Positions 1-7,442 of a stretch of DNA of 52,081 nucleotides are shown here, piece by piece; within the stretch, counting starts at the first letter, position 1, and the number at the start of each line of letters is the position of its first letter. Origin of the DNA: Streptomyces sp. NRRL B-24085 (GTDB taxonomy: Bacteria; Actinomycetota; Actinomycetes; Streptomycetales; Streptomycetaceae); assembly GCF_001282115.1 (NCBI RefSeq), contig NZ_LJBR01000055.1:1-52081 (forward strand), given 5' to 3'. Both the position numbers and the translations under genes were made by a program. The notes beneath the pieces were generated by a model. That model worked only from the letters and a program-made list of their open reading frames with translations, was not told the origin of the DNA and searched no databases.

Positions 1-264
1 GTGCCGCCCTCCCCGCCCTCCGGATCCGACGCCCACCGGGACGGGGACTCCGGCCGGCCCTCGGGCCGGAACGGCAGCCCGCCCGAGCAGTACGGGACCC
101 GGGTGGCCCAGGTCGGCCACGGTGACGCCGGGTCGGCCGTTCCCGTCGAGCGGGCCGGGCCGGCGGTGGGCGCGGTCCTGGACACCGCGACGTCGGCGAC
201 GGCGTCCGGAGTGTCGGTCCTCGGCGCACTCGTCACCGGTGCGGGGCCGGGCATCGGCGGCTGA
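1..264 (+). CDS. C-terminal part of an unrecognised protein (cut by window start)
   Basis: An open frame runs from the first base to a TGA at 262-264. The window opens on an in-frame GTG, but the true start may lie upstream. The 87 residues are rich in Gly, Ala, Pro and Ser, with an acidic and polar first half and a small hydrophobic run near the end. I recognise no domain. Codon third positions are GC-rich, which fits coding DNA but does not prove it. The next gene, on the same strand, starts 99 bp downstream. Confidence 0.35.
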   Translation: MPPSPPSGSDAHRDGDSGRPSGRNGSPPEQYGTRVAQVGHGDAGSAVPVERAGPAVGAVLDTATSATASGVSVLGALVTGAGPGIGG

Positions 265-363
265 GTCCGTGCCCCCGACGCCGGTTCTCCCGAACCGGTA
301 GGCTTCCCGGGCGTGCGTCGGAAGGTGACGCACGCCGGGAACGCGACTTGGGAGGAACCGGCG

Positions 364-1026
364 TTGCACGTCCAGGAATGGCTCGACACCGTGCCCCCGG
401 CCGCCGTCTACGCCCTGGTGGGCCTGGTCATCGGCCTGGAGAGCCTGGGCATCCCGCTGCCCGGCGAGATCATCCTGGTCTCCGCCGCGCTGCTGTCCTC
501 GCAGCACGCGGGCATCAACCCGGTGGTCCTCGGCGCGTGCGCCAGCGTCGGTGCGGTCGTCGGCGACTCCATCGGCTACGCGATCGGACGCAAGGGCGGA
601 CGGCCGCTGCTCGCCTGGCTGGGCAACAAGTTCCCGCGGCACTTCAGCGAGGGCCATGTGGCCACGGCCGAGCGGTCCTTCGAGAAGTGGGGCATGTGGG
701 CGGTCTTCTTCGGCCGCTTCGTGGCGCTGCTGAGGATCTTCGCCGGACCGCTCGCCGGTGTGCTGCGGATGCCGTACTGGAAGTTCCTGATCGCCAATGT
801 GCTTGGCGGGATCGTCTGGGCCGGCGGTACGACGGCGGTCATCTACTACGTCGGGATCGTCGCGGAGTCCTGGCTGAAGCGGTTCTCGTGGCTCGGGCTC
901 GTGCTGGCCGTGCTGATCGGGCTGACCTCGATGCTGGTGCTCAAGCGCAAGGCGGCGAAGGCCACGGCGACGGCGGCGGCCCAGAAGCAGGCGGCCGAGC
1001 CGGAGACCGTCCCGGCCGCCGACTGA
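364..1026 (+). CDS. DedA-family integral membrane protein
   Basis: A 220-aa protein of the DedA/SNARE-associated (VTT) family, whose members act in membrane lipid (undecaprenyl-phosphate or phospholipid) flipping and envelope homeostasis. The family signature is clear: LESLGIPLPGE near residue 24, then a central Gly-rich hairpin, then FFGRF and the RIFAGPLAGV segment. About four to five hydrophobic segments precede a Lys/Ala-rich cytoplasmic tail. The TTG start at 364 was chosen because a GGGAGGAA ribosome site lies just upstream. An in-frame GTG at 313 would add 17 unlikely residues. A TAGGCT box at 299-304 is a plausible -10. Substrate unknown. Confidence 0.85.
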   Translation: MHVQEWLDTVPPAAVYALVGLVIGLESLGIPLPGEIILVSAALLSSQHAGINPVVLGACASVGAVVGDSIGYAIGRKGGRPLLAWLGNKFPRHFSEGHVATAERSFEKWGMWAVFFGRFVALLRIFAGPLAGVLRMPYWKFLIANVLGGIVWAGGTTAVIYYVGIVAESWLKRFSWLGLVLAVLIGLTSMLVLKRKAAKATATAAAQKQAAEPETVPAAD

Positions 1027-1029
1027 TCC

Positions 1030-1563
1030 TCACGGCTTCTCATGCACCTCCTGGTGGGCCTTGGACAGGTCCGCGTAGAGCGTGCCGTTCAGGGTGACCC
1101 CCTGCCGCTCCTCCTCCGTCAGTTCCCGCCGTACCTTCGCCGGCACGCCCGCGACCAGTGAACCCGGCGGCACCTGCATGCCCTGCGGAACCAGCGCCTG
1201 GGCCGCCACCAGGGAACCCGCCCCGATCACCGCGCCGTTCAGCACGGTCGCGCCCATGCCGATCAGGCAGTCGTCCTCGACCGTGGCGCCGTGGACGACG
1301 GCGTTGTGCCCCACGGACACGCGCTCGCCGATCGTCACCGGGAAGCCGGGATCGGCGTGCAGAGTGCAGTTGTCCTGGATGTTGCTCTGGGCGCCGACTG
1401 AGATGCGTTCTACATCGCCGCGGGCCACCGCGCCGTACCAGAGGCTGGCCCCCGCCCGTAGCGTCACGTCTCCGATCACCGATGCGGTGGGTGCCACGAA
1501 GGCCCCCTCGTCGATCTGCGGTTCCCTGCCGCCGATGCCCGTGATCAACGCCTTGTGCGCCAT
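1030..1563 (-). CDS. Gamma-carbonic-anhydrase-like hexapeptide-repeat protein
   Basis: A 177-aa left-handed beta-helix protein of the gamma-class carbonic anhydrase (PaaY/YrdA) family. Regular hexapeptide repeats run through the whole chain (IGDVTL, ISVGAQ, VSVGHN, LIGMGA). The three expected zinc histidines are visible in LHADPG and VGHNAVVHG. The ATG at 1563 has an excellent AGGAGGCGGA ribosome site. It is convergent with the DedA gene, with 3 bp between the stops. Members bind Zn or Fe as trimers; some hydrate CO2 and others have unknown small-molecule roles, so activity is uncertain. Confidence 0.88.
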   Translation of the reverse strand: MAHKALITGIGGREPQIDEGAFVAPTASVIGDVTLRAGASLWYGAVARGDVERISVGAQSNIQDNCTLHADPGFPVTIGERVSVGHNAVVHGATVEDDCLIGMGATVLNGAVIGAGSLVAAQALVPQGMQVPPGSLVAGVPAKVRRELTEEERQGVTLNGTLYADLSKAHQEVHEKP

Positions 1564-1669
1564 TCCGCCTCCTGGTTCGCGATGTCCCGCACGGTACGCC
1601 ACCCGGTTGGGGCGAAGATCACAACCCCGCGGTCTCATGCGGACGCCGTGCGCTCAGTACGGTGAGCTC

Positions 1670-2425
1670 GTGCCGAAGAGCAAGAACACGTTCTCATCCT
1701 GGCGGGGCCGCCTCGTGCAGCGTGCCGTCCACGCGGGCTGGGCCTGGGTGCAGCGCACCGGGTCCGTCACCGCCGAGCGCCCGGGGCGCTTCCGCTTCGG
1801 CGCGCTGGGGGCGCACACCCGGCTGGCCTTTCCGCTCGGCACGGTGTTCGGCGAGCCGTGGATCCACGTGGGTTCCCACTGCATTGTCGGCGAGCAGGTC
1901 ACCCTGACCGCCGGCCTGATGCCCGACCTGGACCTCGGCCCGGAGCCGATCCTGCGCATCGGCGACGGGGTCGTGCTGGGACGCGGCAGCCATGTCATCG
2001 CCGACACCACGGTCACCATCGGCAGCGACTGTTATTTCGGGCCCTATGTGTACGTCACTTCCACGAATCACTCCTACGACGACCCCCACGAGCCCATCGG
2101 CAAGCAGTGGCCGCGGATGGAGCCGGTGGAGATCGGTTCGGGGTGCTGGATCGGGACCGGGGCGGTGATCCTGCCCGGCGCGCGGATCGGGCGGAACGTC
2201 GTCGTGGCCGCCGGTGCCGTCGTCCGCGGGGTGGTGCCGGACCACGCCGTGGTCGCGGGGGCGCCCGCTCGGGTCGTCCGGCGGTGGACGGCCGAGGAGG
2301 GGTGGCAGCCGCCGCTGCGCACGCCGGCGCCGGTGCCGATCCCTCCGGGGGCGACTGCGGAGGAGTTGAGCGCGTTGGCGGGGCTGGACGAGGAGACTGT
2401 GGCGAAGTTGGCCGAGCTGGACTGA
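1670..2425 (+). CDS. Hexapeptide-repeat acyltransferase (maltose/galactoside O-acetyltransferase type)
   Basis: A 251-aa acyltransferase with left-handed beta-helix repeats (IGDGVVLGRGSHV, IGSDCYFGPYVYV, IGTGAVILPGARIG). It carries the active-site motif TNHSYDD, whose His is the catalytic base of the LacA/CysE-type acetyltransferases. The C-terminal 45 residues are Pro/Ala-rich. I chose the GTG at 1670, which gives the start MPKSKNTF; an ATG at 1637 is also in frame. The longer open frame upstream is antisense to the carbonic-anhydrase gene. The acceptor is unknown. It is divergent from that gene and convergent with the EamA gene. Confidence 0.8.
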   Translation: MPKSKNTFSSWRGRLVQRAVHAGWAWVQRTGSVTAERPGRFRFGALGAHTRLAFPLGTVFGEPWIHVGSHCIVGEQVTLTAGLMPDLDLGPEPILRIGDGVVLGRGSHVIADTTVTIGSDCYFGPYVYVTSTNHSYDDPHEPIGKQWPRMEPVEIGSGCWIGTGAVILPGARIGRNVVVAAGAVVRGVVPDHAVVAGAPARVVRRWTAEEGWQPPLRTPAPVPIPPGATAEELSALAGLDEETVAKLAELD

Positions 2426-2481
2426 AGGTGAAGGTGCCTACGGGGCTGCCGCGGAGGGTGGTCGGGCGGCAGCCGGCCGGT

Positions 2482-2512
2482 GGGGGCTTGTCGCGCAGTT
2501 CCCCGCGCCCCT
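2482..2512. repeat. Streptomyces-type extragenic repeat
   Basis: This matches a repeat I know from many Streptomyces intergenic regions, with the core TCGCGCAGTTCCCCGCGCCC. It lies between two convergent genes, the usual setting. The recognition is from memory and was not searched. Confidence 0.6.
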
Positions 2513-2523
2513 GGAGGGGCGCG
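2504..2523. terminator. GC-rich hairpin between convergent genes
   Basis: CGCGCCCC, loop TGGA, GGGGCGCG: an 8-bp perfect stem between the acyltransferase stop (2425) and the EamA gene stop (2532). There is no T-run, which is normal for Streptomyces. It probably terminates both genes. Confidence 0.6.
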
Positions 2524-2531
2524 TCGGAGTG

Positions 2532-3389
2532 TCACCCCGTTGCCAGGAGCAGGGTGCCTATTAAGGCCAGGCCCGCGCCCGCTGCCTGGAGGGTGCGCAG
2601 GCGTTCGCCGAGGAGGCCTCGGGCGGCCAGGGCCGTCACCACCGGGTAGAGGGAGGCGAGGACTGCGGCCACCGTGACCGGGCCGTGCTGGGCGGCCACC
2701 GCGTACGTGCCGTTGGCGGCCACGTCCGCGAGGCCGACGAAGGCGAGAGCGGGCAGGGACGCCCAGGGGAAGCCGGGGGCCGGGAAGGCGGGGGCGCCCC
2801 GTCTCACCGAGCCGTACAGAGCGGCGCCCCCCACCGCCACGCTGACCAGGCGCTGGACGAACAGGGCGAGGAACAGGCCGGGGACGGTCGTGGACGCCTC
2901 CGCGATCAGGGCGAAGACCGTGCCGAAGCCGAGGGCCGCGATCAGGGTGAGGACGATCGCCTCGCGCTGCACCGGGGCTCCGCGCAACTGGGGGCCGCCC
3001 GCCAGGACCACCCCGGTGACGGCCACCGCGATGCCCGCGGCCTGCACCGGCCCGGGACGCTCGCCCAGGAAGAGGCCCACGCCGACCGGGACCGCCACGC
3101 TGAGCGTGCCCAGCGGGGACACGACTCCCATCGGGCCCAGCGCGAGCGCCTTGTAGAAGCAGATGAGGGCGACCGGCCCGGCCAGTCCCGCGGCGAACGC
3201 GAACCACAGCCGGGGACCCGCCTCGCTCCAGCCGCCCGTCGCCACCACGATCGCGCCGAGCACCGCCGCCGCGATCGCCTGGGAGACCACCACCACCGTG
3301 AGCGCCGGGAGCCGTCGGGTCAGCACCCCGCCGCCGAAGTCGGCCAGGCCCCACAGCAGGCTGGTGGCCAGGGCGAAGAATGCTGTCAC
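2532..3389 (-). CDS. EamA/DMT-superfamily permease
   Basis: A 285-aa membrane protein with about ten hydrophobic segments in two EamA repeats. The first holds LLWGLADFGGG and the ICFYKALALG segment. The second holds LADVAANGTYAVA and SLYPVVTALAARGLLGERL, the typical last-helix motif. Members export metabolites or amino acids. The GTG at 3389 follows a GAGGCGAG ribosome site. It is divergent from an XRE-cupin regulator 93 bp away, a common pairing of an exporter with its sensor. Substrate not deducible. Confidence 0.85.
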   Translation of the reverse strand: MTAFFALATSLLWGLADFGGGVLTRRLPALTVVVVSQAIAAAVLGAIVVATGGWSEAGPRLWFAFAAGLAGPVALICFYKALALGPMGVVSPLGTLSVAVPVGVGLFLGERPGPVQAAGIAVAVTGVVLAGGPQLRGAPVQREAIVLTLIAALGFGTVFALIAEASTTVPGLFLALFVQRLVSVAVGGAALYGSVRRGAPAFPAPGFPWASLPALAFVGLADVAANGTYAVAAQHGPVTVAAVLASLYPVVTALAARGLLGERLRTLQAAGAGLALIGTLLLATG

Positions 3390-3482
3390 GGCTCGCCTCG
3401 CAGTACAGTTCGGTGAACGATCGGGTGCACCCCACCGTAGTTCATTCAGTTGCACCGTGTCATACAGAATATTGGACGTGAC
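3390..3482. promoter_or_regulatory. Divergent promoter region, EamA permease / XRE-cupin regulator
   Basis: A 93-bp gap that is A/T-richer than its surroundings and holds the promoters for both genes. Two related segments, ACAGTTCGGTG and CAGTTGCACCGTG, could be regulator sites. I see no clean palindrome, so the operator stays unassigned. Confidence 0.4.
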
Positions 3483-4055
3483 GTGTCGGACCTCGACCTG
3501 CTGACCCAGTCCCTCGCGCGCAACGTCAAGCGCTGGCGGACCGAGCGCGGCTTCACCCTGGACACTCTCGCCGCCCGGGCCGGAGTCAGCCGCGGCATGC
3601 TGATCCAGATCGAGCAGGCCCGCACCAACCCCAGCCTCGGCACCGTCGTGAAGATCGGTGACGCCCTCGGCATCAGCATCACCACGCTGCTCGACTACGA
3701 GCAGGGGCCCAAGGTGCGGGTCGTCCCGCCCGAGCAGGTGGTGCGGCTGTGGAGCACGGAGGCGGGAAGCTGGAGCCGGCTCCTCGCGGGCGCGGAGGCC
3801 CCCGGCCCGCTGGAGATGTGGGAGTGGCTGATGATGCCGGGCGAGAGCAGCAGGTCGGATCCACACCCCGCCGGGACGGTCGAGATCCTGCACGTCACCG
3901 AGGGCGAAATGACCTTGACCGTCGACGGCGTCGAGCACCTGGTCCCCACCGGGGCGAGCGTCACCTTCGAGGCCGACGCCGAGCACGTCTACGCCAACCA
4001 GGGCGACGTCCCCGCGCGGTGGATGCTGGCGGTCTCGGTGCCGGCCGTGCCCTGA
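3483..4055 (+). CDS. XRE-family regulator with cupin sensor domain
   Basis: A 190-aa two-domain repressor. The N-terminal helix-turn-helix (residues about 8-65) reads LARNVKRWRTERGFTLD, then LAARAGVSRGMLIQIE. A C-terminal cupin (about 105-180) contains DPHPAGTVEILHVTEGEM and ends near FEADAEHVYANQ. Such proteins sense small metabolites and usually control a neighbouring transporter, here the divergent EamA permease. The GTG start at 3483 gives the usual MSDLDLL beginning; a TTG at 3450 is also in frame. The YbaK-like gene starts 20 bp downstream and is probably cotranscribed. Confidence 0.88.
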   Translation: MSDLDLLTQSLARNVKRWRTERGFTLDTLAARAGVSRGMLIQIEQARTNPSLGTVVKIGDALGISITTLLDYEQGPKVRVVPPEQVVRLWSTEAGSWSRLLAGAEAPGPLEMWEWLMMPGESSRSDPHPAGTVEILHVTEGEMTLTVDGVEHLVPTGASVTFEADAEHVYANQGDVPARWMLAVSVPAVP

Positions 4056-4075
4056 GCGGCTGTTAGCGTGCCGCC

Positions 4076-4633
4076 ATGGACGCACCCATCGGACACTTCG
4101 ACCACGCCACCCCTGCCCCCGCCGCCCTCGACGAGCTGATCCGCCCGGTCGCCGACGCCGTACGCCACTGGAGCGGCAGCGTCCCCGCCGAGCAGATCGT
4201 GTACGTCGACACCGACCCGCAGTGGGCCGACACCGCGGTCTTCGTCGAGCACTACGGCCGGGAGCTGCTGGAGCAGTCGGCGAACTGTGTGGTGGTGGCC
4301 GGCAAGCGCGGCGGCGAGACCACGCTCGCCGCGTGCGTGGTGCTCTCCACCACCCGGGCCGACGTCAACGGAGTCGTCCGGCGCCAACTCGGCGCCCGCA
4401 AGGCGTCCTTCGCCCCGATGGACACGGCGACCGGGGAGAGCGGCATGGAGTACGGGGGCATCACCCCGATCGGACTCCCCGCCGGCTGGCCGCTGTTGAT
4501 CGACTCGGCCGTGGTGGACCTGCCCTACGTCCTGGTCGGCAGCGGGCGGCGCCGGGGGAAACTGCTGGTGCCGGGCAAGGCGTTCGCGGAACTGCCGGGC
4601 GCCGTGGTGCTGGAGGGGCTCGGCGTCGCCTGA
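4076..4633 (+). CDS. YbaK/EbsC-family (aminoacyl-tRNA deacylase-like) protein
   Basis: A 185-aa protein with the YbaK/ProX fold. The signature strands are visible: RRQLGARKASFAP, then TGESGMEYGGITPIGLP, then SGRRRGKLLVPG. YbaK proteins hydrolyse mischarged aminoacyl-tRNAs such as Cys-tRNA(Pro) in trans. This member is a divergent paralogue, so its substrate is uncertain. It follows the XRE-cupin gene closely, and its stop is only 2 bp from the stop of the convergent CDF transporter gene. Confidence 0.8.
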   Translation: MDAPIGHFDHATPAPAALDELIRPVADAVRHWSGSVPAEQIVYVDTDPQWADTAVFVEHYGRELLEQSANCVVVAGKRGGETTLAACVVLSTTRADVNGVVRRQLGARKASFAPMDTATGESGMEYGGITPIGLPAGWPLLIDSAVVDLPYVLVGSGRRRGKLLVPGKAFAELPGAVVLEGLGVA

Positions 4634-4635
4634 GC

Positions 4636-5724
4636 TCAGGCCGGCGCGTGGTGGGCGAGCGCGTGGTGCGGGTCGGCCTCGCCCGGCACCGGCGCCGGAT
4701 CGGCGTGCACCAGGGCCGCCGTGAGCCGGGGCACCGCGTGCAGCAGGGCGTGCTCCGCCGCCACGGCCACCGTGTGCGACTGACGTACCGTCATCTCCCC
4801 GTCCACCACGACCGCCACCTCCGCGCGCAGCCGGTGCCCGATCCAGCGCAGCCGCAACTCGCCCACCCCGCGCACCCCTTCGACCTCCCGCAGCGCGGCC
4901 TCGGCCCGGTCGACGAGCTCCGGGTCGACGGCGTCGAGCACCCGCCGGAACACCTCGCGGGCGGCGTCCCGCAGCACCAGCGTGATCGCGGCCGTGATCG
5001 CCAACCCCACGAGCGGGTCGGCCAGTTGCCAGCCCAGGGCCGAACCGCCGGCACCGGCGAGCACGGCCAGTGAGGTGTACCCGTCGGTGCGGGCGTGCAG
5101 TCCGTCCGCCACGAGTGCGGCCGAGCCGATGTCCCGGCCCACCCGGATGCGGTAGCGGGCCACCCACTCGTTGCCCGCGAAGCCCACCAGCGCGGCCACG
5201 GCGACCGCCGGGACGTGTGCCACGGGACGGGGATCGAGCAGCCGGTCGATCGCCGCCCACCCCGCGAAGGCCGCGCTCGCGGCGATCGTCAGCACGATCA
5301 CGATGCCCGCGAGATCCTCTGCACGGCCGTAGCCGTACGTGAACCGGCGGGTGGCCGCACGCCGGCCCAGCACGAAGGCGATGCCCAGCGGTACGGCGGT
5401 CAGCGCGTCCGCCGCGTTGTGCACGGTGTCGCCGAGCAGCGCGACGGACCCGGACACGGCCACCACGACCGCCTGGGCCAGGGCCGTGACCCCCAGCACC
5501 GCCAGCGAGACCCACAGGGCGCGCATGCCGCGGGCGGAGGACTCCAGGGCGGAGTCGAGCTTGCCGGCGGTCTCGTGGGAGTGCGGGGTCAGGAGATGCG
5601 TCAGGCGGTGACGGAGGCCGTGGCGTCCATGGGCATGCCCGTGCTCGTGGTCATGCCCGTGCTCGTGCCCGTGCGGATGGTCGTGCCCGTGCGGATGGTC
5701 GTGACCGTGCTCGTGGTGGCTCAC
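4636..5724 (-). CDS. Cation diffusion facilitator (CDF) metal exporter
   Basis: A 362-aa CDF protein. Residues 2-40 are a His/Asp/Gly-rich metal-binding tail with HGHDHPHGHDHPHG repeats. Six membrane spans follow, with the conserved SVALLGDTVHNAADAL (HxxxD site, span II) and VADGLHARTDGYTS (second HxxxD site, span V). A cytoplasmic C-terminal domain ends in another His-rich stretch. The family exports Zn, Co or Cd in exchange for protons. The GTG at 5724 has a GGAAGGGA site. It is divergent from an ArsR regulator 63 bp away, which is likely its metal sensor. Confidence 0.92.
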   Translation of the reverse strand: MSHHEHGHDHPHGHDHPHGHEHGHDHEHGHAHGRHGLRHRLTHLLTPHSHETAGKLDSALESSARGMRALWVSLAVLGVTALAQAVVVAVSGSVALLGDTVHNAADALTAVPLGIAFVLGRRAATRRFTYGYGRAEDLAGIVIVLTIAASAAFAGWAAIDRLLDPRPVAHVPAVAVAALVGFAGNEWVARYRIRVGRDIGSAALVADGLHARTDGYTSLAVLAGAGGSALGWQLADPLVGLAITAAITLVLRDAAREVFRRVLDAVDPELVDRAEAALREVEGVRGVGELRLRWIGHRLRAEVAVVVDGEMTVRQSHTVAVAAEHALLHAVPRLTAALVHADPAPVPGEADPHHALAHHAPA

Positions 5725-5782
5725 GTGCTGTCCCTTCCGGTGCGCGCGGTGGTGGACGTGGCGCGCCCACCCCGCCATTATG

Positions 5783-5800
5783 TGCGTATGAGCGCACGCA
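5783..5800. promoter_or_regulatory. Candidate ArsR operator overlapping the regulator start
   Basis: An inverted repeat of TGCGT, 8 bp, ACGCA spans the start codon of the ArsR gene in the divergent region shared with the CDF exporter. Binding here would block both genes. The arms are short, so this is suggestive only. Confidence 0.45.
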
Positions 5801-6147
5801 TGCACCTGTCACCTGCGCACGATGCGCACCCGCGCACCCCCGGCGAGGAACAGTTCGCCCTCGCCGCCGAGGTCCTCGCCCTGCTCGGCGACCGCACCCG
5901 CCTCGCGCTGCTGCATGCCCTGGCCGGGGGAGAGGCCGACGTCACGACGCTCACGGAGGCGTGCGGGGCGGCCCGGCCCGCCGTCAGCCAGCACCTTGCA
6001 CGGCTCCGGCTGGCCGGCCTGGTCAGCACGCGCAAGGAGGGACGCCGGGTGGTCTACGCACTGCGCGACGGCCATCTGCGCCGGCTCGTCGACGAGGCCC
6101 TGAACGTGGCCGACCACCGGCTCAGCGACCGGCCGGTGCACGACTGA
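5788..6147 (+). CDS. ArsR/SmtB-family metal-responsive regulator
   Basis: A 119-aa winged helix-turn-helix protein. The core reads ALLGDRTRLALLHAL, then the recognition helix region AARPAVSQHLARLRLAGLVSTRKEG, then the wing RRVVYAL. His residues near both ends (HDAHPR at the N-terminus; HLRRL and DHRLSDRPVHD at the C-terminus) could ligate metal, as in CzrA/SmtB zinc sensors. The ATG at 5788 is the first good start, and the gene may be leaderless. Divergent placement with the CDF exporter supports a metal de-repression switch. Confidence 0.88.
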   Translation: MSARMHLSPAHDAHPRTPGEEQFALAAEVLALLGDRTRLALLHALAGGEADVTTLTEACGAARPAVSQHLARLRLAGLVSTRKEGRRVVYALRDGHLRRLVDEALNVADHRLSDRPVHD

Positions 6148-6151
6148 GAGG

Positions 6152-7363
6152 TCAGTACGCGGCCGCCGTACCGAGGTACTGCTCCGCGAAGGCCGCCGCG
6201 GCGGCCGGGGAGGTAAACAGGCGGCGGAGGCGGGCGAAGGTGGTGCCCGCGCGGTACTCGTCGCCCGACGAGGTGCCGTGGTAGACCTCGGAGAGCCACT
6301 GGGAGAACTCCTGGTAGTCCCACACGCGCCGCAGACAGGCCTCCGAGTAGCCGTCGAGGCCGCTGCCGTCGCCCTTGCCGAGGTAGGCGACGAGCGCGTC
6401 GCCGAGCAGGAACGCGTCGTGCAGGGCGAGGTTCATGCCCTTGGCCGCGATGGGGGCGGTCAGGTGGGCGGCGTCCCCCGCGAGGAACAGCCGGCCGAAC
6501 GTCATGGGCTCGACCACGTAGTTGTGCATGTCGAGGACGCGCTTCTCGATCAGCCTGCCCTCGGTGAGCGGCGGGACGCCGTCCGCGCCCAGGCGCTGCT
6601 GGAGTTCGGCCCAGACGCGCTCGTGGGGCCAGTTCCCTGGGTCGTCGCCCGGCGGGCACTCCAGGTAGTAGCGGGTGACCTCGGGGCTGCGGGCCATGTG
6701 CCCGGCGAAACCGTTCGGGTGGATGCCGAACAGGACGCAGTCGGAGGACGGCGGCGCCTCGGCGAGCAGCGCCAGCCAGCCGACGCCGTAGTCGTGCCGG
6801 GCGATGTTGGTGGTCTCGGGCAGGACGGTGCGGGTCACCCCGCGGGCCCCGTCGCAGCCGGCCACGAACTCGCACTCCACCACGTGGCGTTCGCCCGTCT
6901 CCGCGTCGGTGTACGACACGGACGGCCGGGGCGACTCCAGGTCGTGCGGAACGACGTCCCGCACGCCGAAGCGGATCTCGCCGCCCCTGACGTCGGCGTA
7001 CTCGCGGACCAGGTCGGTGACCAGCAGGGGCTGGGGGTAGACGAAGTGGTGATGTCCCGTCAGCTCGCCGTAGGCGAAGCGGAAGCGGTCGCCGGCGAAG
7101 CGGAACTCGCACTCGGTGTGCGACTGGGCGCGCTCCAGCAGGCTGTCGGCGAGACCGCGCCGCTGCAGACCCCGTACCGCCCACTCCTCGATGACGCCCG
7201 CGCGGGGCCGCTGCTCGATGAACTCGCGGCTCTCCACCTCCAGTACGAGGCAGTCGACACCCGCGGCCCGCAGGATGTTGCCGATCGTCAGTCCGGCGGG
7301 CCCGGCCCCGACTATGACGACCGGAAAGCGCTGTGGGGCAACGGAGTTGGGGTGGGAGGTCAC
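6152..7363 (-). CDS. pobA: 4-Hydroxybenzoate 3-monooxygenase
   Basis: A 403-aa class A flavoprotein hydroxylase that makes protocatechuate from 4-hydroxybenzoate with NADPH and O2. The Rossmann motif VGAGPAGLTIG lies near residue 18. ECEFVAGCDGARG carries the conserved DG motif. The second FAD motif reads LFLAGDAAHLTAP, followed by KGMNLALHDA. Length matches the family (about 390-400). The GTG start lies 6 bp from a CATAAT -10 box, so the mRNA is probably leaderless. No other ring-cleavage genes are adjacent. Confidence 0.9.
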   Translation of the reverse strand: MTSHPNSVAPQRFPVVIVGAGPAGLTIGNILRAAGVDCLVLEVESREFIEQRPRAGVIEEWAVRGLQRRGLADSLLERAQSHTECEFRFAGDRFRFAYGELTGHHHFVYPQPLLVTDLVREYADVRGGEIRFGVRDVVPHDLESPRPSVSYTDAETGERHVVECEFVAGCDGARGVTRTVLPETTNIARHDYGVGWLALLAEAPPSSDCVLFGIHPNGFAGHMARSPEVTRYYLECPPGDDPGNWPHERVWAELQQRLGADGVPPLTEGRLIEKRVLDMHNYVVEPMTFGRLFLAGDAAHLTAPIAAKGMNLALHDAFLLGDALVAYLGKGDGSGLDGYSEACLRRVWDYQEFSQWLSEVYHGTSSGDEYRAGTTFARLRRLFTSPAAAAAFAEQYLGTAAAY

Positions 7364-7369
7364 CCGGTC

Positions 7370-7375
7370 ATTATG
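7370..7375 (-). promoter_or_regulatory. -10 box for a leaderless pobA transcript
   Basis: CATAAT on the minus strand ends 6 bp before the pobA GTG, the spacing seen for leaderless Streptomyces transcripts. No ribosome site is present between them. Confidence 0.5.
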
Positions 7376-7442
7376 TCGGCCCCCGGCGGGGGCGGGGAGG
7401 GCCCGGGTGCCTCGGCGGGCGGAGGCACCCGGGCCGCCGGTC

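Noticed and set aside
1082..1669. N-terminal extension of the acyltransferase frame
   Set aside because: It overlaps the carbonic-anhydrase gene in antisense and lacks any domain; the family starts near 1670.
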